DNA from: Marinomonas communis
GTDB taxonomy: Bacteria; Pseudomonadota; Gammaproteobacteria; Pseudomonadales; Marinomonadaceae
Assembly (NCBI RefSeq): GCF_004363305.1
Contig: NZ_SNZA01000003.1
Location: 310,001 to 374,000, forward strand
Direction: 5' to 3'
DNA length: 64,000 bases
The notes beneath the pieces are model-generated. The model ran no database searches. It had not been told where the DNA came from and worked only from the letters and a program-made list of their open reading frames with translations. Shown here in pieces: positions 59,504 to 64,000 of the stretch; position 1 is the stretch's first letter; each line of letters opens with the position of its first letter. Made by a program: the position numbers and the translations under genes.

Positions 59504-60298
59504 TTAATTCGAATCCGGGCGATCAGCTTGCTGGCGTACCCATAAATCAGCGTATTTAACAAATGTTGAATGAGCAGACAAAACTGCTAACAAAAAGCCT
59601 TGTTTACCATCTAGGAAGCCACGTTTTACAAGGTACATTTTCACAAAACAAGCAAAGGCATGCAGGCTTGCAGAGCTAAGGGAGGTGGTTTTTCCTCGCT
59701 TTTGCTTTTGGTCCGCTGACAGCTTTGCATAGGATGCTGATTTAACTAGGTAGTGATGCAAATTATCATAGGTGTAATGCGTCATGTCACCAGATAGTGG
59801 CAAAGTGGCTACATCTTCTTTTAATATCACTTTTTCATGGACAAGGTCATCCGAATAGCCGCCTTCATCAACACGATATAAGCGAGTTACTCTGTCTGGG
59901 TACCAGCCTGAATGGGTAATAAAGCGGCCAAATACCCAGCTTTTTCGGTTAACACTGTATGCTGTCTTCGGAGCTTGTGTCGTTAAGGCTTCTATAATGC
60001 TGCTTTTGAGTTCGGGAGTGACCACTTCATCAGCATCAATCCAGAATACATAGTCAGTATTAACATATGCTTGAGCCGCTTGTCGCTGTAAACCAAATCC
60101 TTCCCAATTGTCTTTAGTATAAAAATGGGATGTATATTGGCGTGCGATCTCTTCTGTCGCATCACTACTGCCAGAGTCCAGCAAAACAATTTCGTCAGCC
60201 CAACTTGCTAGGCTCTCCAAACAGGCTTTAAGGTTCTTTTCCTCATTTTTAACAATCAAAGCGGCGGTAACGGTCGCTCGTTGGCTTGCTTGTGACAT
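59504..60298 (-). CDS. Family 2 glycosyltransferase, LPS core (WaaE-like)
   Basis: 264 residues. GT-A fold with TVTAALIVKNEEKNLKACLESLASWADEIVLLDSGSSDATEEIARQY, DADE at about 87-90 (the divalent-metal DxD region; FWIDADEVV) and the LVHEKV and HYTYDNLHHYLVKSASYAKL segment typical of WaaE/KdtX beta-1,4-glucosyltransferases of LPS inner core. Transcribed with waaF, hldD and the acyltransferase gene. Confidence 0.9.
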   Translation of the reverse strand: MSQASQRATVTAALIVKNEEKNLKACLESLASWADEIVLLDSGSSDATEEIARQYTSHFYTKDNWEGFGLQRQAAQAYVNTDYVFWIDADEVVTPELKSSIIEALTTQAPKTAYSVNRKSWVFGRFITHSGWYPDRVTRLYRVDEGGYSDDLVHEKVILKEDVATLPLSGDMTHYTYDNLHHYLVKSASYAKLSADQKQKRGKTTSLSSASLHAFACFVKMYLVKRGFLDGKQGFLLAVLSAHSTFVKYADLWVRQQADRPDSN

Positions 60299-60306
60299 GA
60301 AAAATC

Positions 60307-61317
60307 CTAGTGTGAAGGCGAAATGGTCTGGATGATCTGGCTCGGTTCCAGGTTATTTAAACAATCAGTATGCCCAAGTGGGCATTGGCGTTTAAAGCAA
60401 GGGGAGCAATCGAGATGTAAATTATGGATCACTTTATTGTCGGTCAGTGGTGGTGTAAACGCTTCACTGGTCGAGCCATAGATACCATGTACTTTAGTGC
60501 CAACGGCTGCGGCCACATGCATTAATCCCGAGTCATTGCTGATGGCAACTTCTGCGGCCGCTAATAGATCAATTGCATCCACCAGCTGTGTTTTTCCACA
60601 AAGGTTATGCGCGTGAGGGCCAAGATCTTGAGTGATCACATCTCCGTCCTCGATATCTTTTGGTCCACCAAGGATCCAAACTTGGTAACCTTTTTGTATT
60701 AGCTCTTCTGCCAAGGTTCTAAAGTGTTTGAGGGGCCATTGTTTGGCGGGGCCATATTCTGCCCCCGCCATCATGGCCACAGCTGGGCGCTCAGCATCTA
60801 AGTTGTGCTGTTGATATAAGCTTTTTTGATTACCAATATCTGTGCTCAACTTAGGTTGGGGGAGCACTTTTGGTGGGTAGGCTTCTTGTGCCGCGAGTCC
60901 CAATGATACAAAGCGCTTAACGGTTTGATTTAGAACTTTCTTATCAAGCTTTCGGCGTTCGGTAAGTAGGATATAGCGCTGTTCACCGTGAAAGCCGACC
61001 CGCTTAGGTATCTTCGCAAAGAAAGGCACAAGCGCTGATTTCCAGGATCGTGGCAGCACGATTGCTTCGTCATATTTTTCTTCGCGCAATGCAATGCCTA
61101 GCTTTCTACGGGTACTGATTCCCCATTCGCCATGCCCTGTTTTGAGAGTGATAGCATGACGAACTTCGGACATTCTTTCTAGAATCGGGCTAGACCAAGC
61201 TGGGCCAATGACATCAATAATGGCATCAGGGTCTTGCTGTTTAATGGATGTAAACAGTCCTTGTGCCATCACCATATCGCCGACCCAAGAAGGCCCAACA
61301 ATCAAATATTTAGCCAC
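60307..61317 (-). CDS. waaF: Lipopolysaccharide heptosyltransferase II
   Basis: 336 residues. WaaF signatures: [32 protein letters not shown] at the start, the [28 protein letters not shown] segment, [24 protein letters not shown] and the Cys-rich [17 protein letters not shown] near the C-terminus. Transfers the second L-glycero-D-manno-heptose from ADP-heptose to LPS inner core. Overlaps the hldD gene by 8 bp. Confidence 0.93.
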   Translation of the reverse strand: MAKYLIVGPSWVGDMVMAQGLFTSIKQQDPDAIIDVIGPAWSSPILERMSEVRHAITLKTGHGEWGISTRRKLGIALREEKYDEAIVLPRSWKSALVPFFAKIPKRVGFHGEQRYILLTERRKLDKKVLNQTVKRFVSLGLAAQEAYPPKVLPQPKLSTDIGNQKSLYQQHNLDAERPAVAMMAGAEYGPAKQWPLKHFRTLAEELIQKGYQVWILGGPKDIEDGDVITQDLGPHAHNLCGKTQLVDAIDLLAAAEVAISNDSGLMHVAAAVGTKVHGIYGSTSEAFTPPLTDNKVIHNLHLDCSPCFKRQCPLGHTDCLNNLEPSQIIQTISPSH

Positions 61318-62257
61318 GGTTATCTAGCCACACCATATAATCTTTCACGCCTTGAGCAAGGCCACGGAAAGAACCTTCGTAGCCAGCTTCACGGAGTTTA
61401 GTGATGTCTGCCTGAGTAAAGCTCTGGTAAGCACCTTTCAGATGTTCTGGGAATGGAATGAACTCAATTTCCCCTTTACCGTAATGCTCGATAACCGTTT
61501 CAGCGATAGTCTTGAACGGCTCAGCATTGCCTGTACCCAAGTTGAAGATACCTGCTTTTTCAGGGTTATCTAAGAACCAAAGTTTGGTGTTTACTAGGTC
61601 TTCCACATAAATGAAATCACGGCTCTGTCCACCTGCTTCATAGCCGTCATAAGCACCGAACAATTTCGGGTTTTCACCGGCTAATACTTGATTGCGTAGG
61701 TGGAATGCCACACTGGCCATACTGCCTTTGTGATTTTCGCGTGGGCCGTATACGTTAAAGTAGCGAAAGCCAACGATCTGAGAAGATGCGGTTGGTAAAA
61801 TCTCACGCACATATTGATCGAATTGGAACTTCGAAAACGCATACATATTTAGCGGGTTTTCGTTTTCACGAGACTCTTGGAAAACGGGGCCAGGACCATA
61901 AACTGAAGCTGAAGATGCGTATGAGAAAGCCACTTTATGGTCGAGACACCATTTCAATACCGCTTTTGAGTACTGGTAGTTAACGTCCATGACGTATTTA
62001 CCGTTCCACTCAGTAGTCGCAGAGCATGCCCCTTCATGGAACACTGCTTTAGCTTGAATGTTCAGTGAGTCGGTTTTAATCGCCTCAAGGAAGTCGTACA
62101 TATCCATGTAGTCGGCAATGTCTAGGTCAGATAGGTTTAGACATTTCTTGCCATCTGTTAGGTCGTCGACTAGGAGAATGTCACGGATGCCGCGATCGTT
62201 CAGTGCCTTGATGATGTTGCTGCCGATAAAGCCGGCGCCGCCAGTTACAATGTACAT
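61310..62257 (-). CDS. hldD: ADP-L-glycero-D-manno-heptose 6-epimerase
   Basis: 315 residues. SDR-extended fold: [25 protein letters not shown], then [13 protein letters not shown] with Tyr and Lys (YxxxK), and [20 protein letters not shown]. Converts ADP-D-glycero-heptose to the L-form, the donor used by WaaF. Together with hldE (63.5 kb) and waaF it completes heptose supply for LPS. Overlaps waaF. Confidence 0.95.
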   Translation of the reverse strand: MYIVTGGAGFIGSNIIKALNDRGIRDILLVDDLTDGKKCLNLSDLDIADYMDMYDFLEAIKTDSLNIQAKAVFHEGACSATTEWNGKYVMDVNYQYSKAVLKWCLDHKVAFSYASSASVYGPGPVFQESRENENPLNMYAFSKFQFDQYVREILPTASSQIVGFRYFNVYGPRENHKGSMASVAFHLRNQVLAGENPKLFGAYDGYEAGGQSRDFIYVEDLVNTKLWFLDNPEKAGIFNLGTGNAEPFKTIAETVIEHYGKGEIEFIPFPEHLKGAYQSFTQADITKLREAGYEGSFRGLAQGVKDYMVWLDNRG

Positions 62258-62276
62258 AGTCTAAGTCCTGTAATCT

Positions 62277-63428
62277 TTAAGAATCTCGCCATTTTAGCAC
62301 TTCTGCTAAACCTAGGAAGATGTGATATCCCGTGGTGCCTGGTAAGGGGAAACCTTTACTTTGATTGTTTGCGTCTAGGTATTCAATCCAGCGGCCACGG
62401 TCAATAAAGTAATAAGTTAGTAAAAATTCTAATGCGTCTTCTAAACGGTCGCATCGCTCCTGCTCATCCAGTTTTACAACACAGCAAGCTTTTAAATATT
62501 CGGTGATTGGCCAAATACGCTTATCAGCATCAACGACTTGAAAAGTGTTACCATCGATGCTGTTGGCAATGCCGCCGTTCGCGCTCATACCGTATTTTGT
62601 AGCGACTTGCCATAGCTGCTTGGCAAGCTCTAGATCCTGTTTACGGCCAGTGATGCGATAAGTCTGATGTAATAACCACACCCACTCAAAATGATGGCCA
62701 GGTTCTACGAGATGACCTGTTTTTGCATCAAGGGATAAGTCTGCATTAAAGAACTCCCGTAATGTATAAGTTTTCGGGTCAACAAAATATTTTTCTGCTA
62801 GCGAACAGATTTCAATAATTCGTGCCGCATACTTTTCCGCTTGGGTTGCTTCAAACGCCGCAACAAATCCTTCTAATAAGTGCATATGCGGGTTTTGACG
62901 ACGCACTGTTTGCTCATTTAACGGAAAAGCCTCATAAAAGCCGCCATTTGGGTGGCGCATCTTTTGATCTAAAAACTGATCGGTTCGCTCAATAAAGGTT
63001 AATGCTCGTTCATCTTGGGTTAACATAAAGTAATGACTGAACGACAGCATCACGAAAGCAAGTGCGTAGGCATCACTTTGCGTATCAAGAATGTTCATGT
63101 CGTCGTTGCGTGAGAAAATCCAACGATCATCGACAAAATACAGCTCGATAATGGCATTAAATAATTTTGAAATTTGTGCGTCATAACCGGATATCACCCC
63201 AAGCTTTGTTGCATGGCTTAGAGAATATAGTTGGCGACATTGAGTCAGTAGACGCACGCGTCCCACAGGGTTGGGTTGCCAGTCGAGAGTTAGGCTTTCA
63301 AGGCTATAACCAGTTTCTGTAAAACCGTGGTTGACCCAGTTTGGGATCAGTCCTTGGAAAACATGATCTGCACAACTCTCTATGCGTTTGTGCAAGGTTT
63401 GAGGTATTTCCATGTTGATCAATTTCAC
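62277..63428 (-). CDS. AGE family epimerase/isomerase
   Basis: 383 residues, (alpha/alpha)6-barrel protein like N-acylglucosamine 2-epimerase / YihS. Family marks: ADHVFQGLIPNWVNHGF, GGFYEAFPL, RQNPHMHLLEGFVAAFEAT, EPGHHFEWVWLLHQ and a late RIWPITEYLKACCV. The His of PHMHLLEGF and the EPGHHFEW pair are the active-site pattern of the superfamily. Starts at GTG 63428 or ATG 63413. It lies just downstream of the hldD promoter direction and faces hldE divergently; a role in mannose or heptose precursor interconversion is inferred. Confidence 0.82.
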   Translation of the reverse strand: MKLINMEIPQTLHKRIESCADHVFQGLIPNWVNHGFTETGYSLESLTLDWQPNPVGRVRLLTQCRQLYSLSHATKLGVISGYDAQISKLFNAIIELYFVDDRWIFSRNDDMNILDTQSDAYALAFVMLSFSHYFMLTQDERALTFIERTDQFLDQKMRHPNGGFYEAFPLNEQTVRRQNPHMHLLEGFVAAFEATQAEKYAARIIEICSLAEKYFVDPKTYTLREFFNADLSLDAKTGHLVEPGHHFEWVWLLHQTYRITGRKQDLELAKQLWQVATKYGMSANGGIANSIDGNTFQVVDADKRIWPITEYLKACCVVKLDEQERCDRLEDALEFLLTYYFIDRGRWIEYLDANNQSKGFPLPGTTGYHIFLGLAEVLKWRDS

Positions 63429-63480
63429 ATGAGTCCAAATTGAAAGTTGCTTATGATAAAATGTTCGACTTCAAAAATCG

Positions 63481-64000
63481 ATGAAAAGCGCCATGATATC
63501 CTCACATTTAAACTTTAAGAACAAACATATCCTTGTTGTTGGTGACGTAATGCTAGATCGCTACTGGCATGGCGGCACTTCCCGAATTTCGCCAGAAGCT
63601 CCGGTTCAGGTTGTCAAAGTCTCCAATGTTGAAGATCGCCCAGGTGGCGCTGCGAACGTAGCATTGGGGCTTGCGAAGCTTGGCGTACGAGTATCCTTAG
63701 TGGGTGTCGTAGGGAATGATGAGAACGCAACGGCATTGGAAAACACTCTAACTGAGCAAGGCGTAGAGTGTCATTTTGTAACGGCTGATAACCTTCCTAC
63801 TATTACCAAATTGCGTGTGATTAGTCGTCATCAGCAGCTTATTCGTCTTGATTTTGAAGAGCGTGAAGACTCACTTAGTCAGAACCAAGCTGTTGCTGAT
63901 AAAGTGGCAAGTCTGTTACCTGATTCTAGCGCAGTCATTTTCTCAGACTATGCCAAAGGGTGTTTGGCGGACGTGCAAACACTGATCCAGTTATCGAATG
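63481..64000 (+). CDS. hldE: D-glycero-D-manno-heptose kinase/adenylyltransferase, N-terminal part
   Basis: Gene runs off the window end; 173 codons seen. PfkB/ribokinase fold: ILVVGDVMLDRYWHGGTSRISPEAPVQVVKV and DRPGGAANVALGLAKLGVRVSLVGVVGND are the HldE kinase opening, with IFSDYAKGCLADV further on. Full-length proteins (about 475) also carry a nucleotidyltransferase domain. It phosphorylates then adenylylates heptose 7-phosphate. ATG codons at 63481 and 63493 are both possible. Divergent from the AGE epimerase gene. Confidence 0.92.
   Translation, partial: MKSAMISSHLNFKNKHILVVGDVMLDRYWHGGTSRISPEAPVQVVKVSNVEDRPGGAANVALGLAKLGVRVSLVGVVGNDENATALENTLTEQGVECHFVTADNLPTITKLRVISRHQQLIRLDFEEREDSLSQNQAVADKVASLLPDSSAVIFSDYAKGCLADVQTLIQLSN

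Overview
The window reads as chromosomal DNA of a marine gammaproteobacterium, most likely an Oceanospirillales species close to Marinomonas. This is inferred from moderate base composition, a FabY-type long ketoacyl synthase of the Pseudomonas kind, a Cpx envelope-stress system, heptose-based lipopolysaccharide genes, choline (ChoXWV) and TRAP uptake systems, and gene pairs conserved in gammaproteobacteria (yqiA-parE, a Gfo/Idh gene beside yceH, suhB divergent from trmJ). No rRNA, tRNA, CRISPR array, insertion sequence or prophage was seen. Genes are dense and mostly vertically inherited in appearance.

Layout. 1-9.2 kb: tail of yqiA, parE, an OmpA-like lipoprotein, a YecA-family protein, aspartate/aromatic aminotransferase, a methyltransferase, a small secreted protein, then a large c-di-GMP signalling protein (NMT1-like sensor, GGDEF, EAL) preceded by what looks like the 3' stump of a deleted histidine kinase. 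9.2-15.2 kb: pirin, an AEC carrier, a Gfo/Idh oxidoreductase with a histidine-rich tail, yceH, a sterol-desaturase-like hydroxylase, an orphan gene and a PatB/MalY C-S lyase. 15.5-19.3 kb: betI followed by the choline ABC transporter choXWV, without betBA. 19.4-26.1 kb, the most distinctive block: a two-HTH LysR regulator broken by a 7-bp tandem duplication, divergent from an operon of ligA, ligB, an alpha/beta hydrolase, an NTF2-like protein and a three-part TRAP transporter. This looks like an uptake and ring-cleavage module for an aromatic acid that lacks the usual LigC/I/J/K enzymes.

26.2-37.9 kb: hutD, the cpxRA/cpxP divergon with a perfect CpxR box, an MFS carrier, galU, a suhB homologue that has lost its catalytic metal ligands, trmJ, gnd and pckA. 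38-49.6 kb: tatD, an RmlD-like protein without its catalytic Tyr/Lys, small membrane proteins, YceI with its divergent LysR regulator, fabY, a Bax-like protein, a glutathionyl-hydroquinone reductase, a diguanylate cyclase, then an unannotated small lipoprotein ORF followed by a structured, terminator-ended RNA, then a TetR/LysE pair. 49.7-55.4 kb: a Lon-family protease away from the usual clpPX-lon-hup setting, a MATE pump, tlyA and a mercaptopyruvate sulfurtransferase. 55.5-64 kb: surface polysaccharide/LPS genes (ugd, two glycosyltransferases, an acyltransferase, a WaaE-like transferase, waaF, hldD, an AGE-family epimerase and the start of hldE).

Several start codons were moved downstream of the longest possible start because a ribosome-binding site or family alignment supports the later one. 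All functional calls are from reading the sequence and recalling families; no searches were run.
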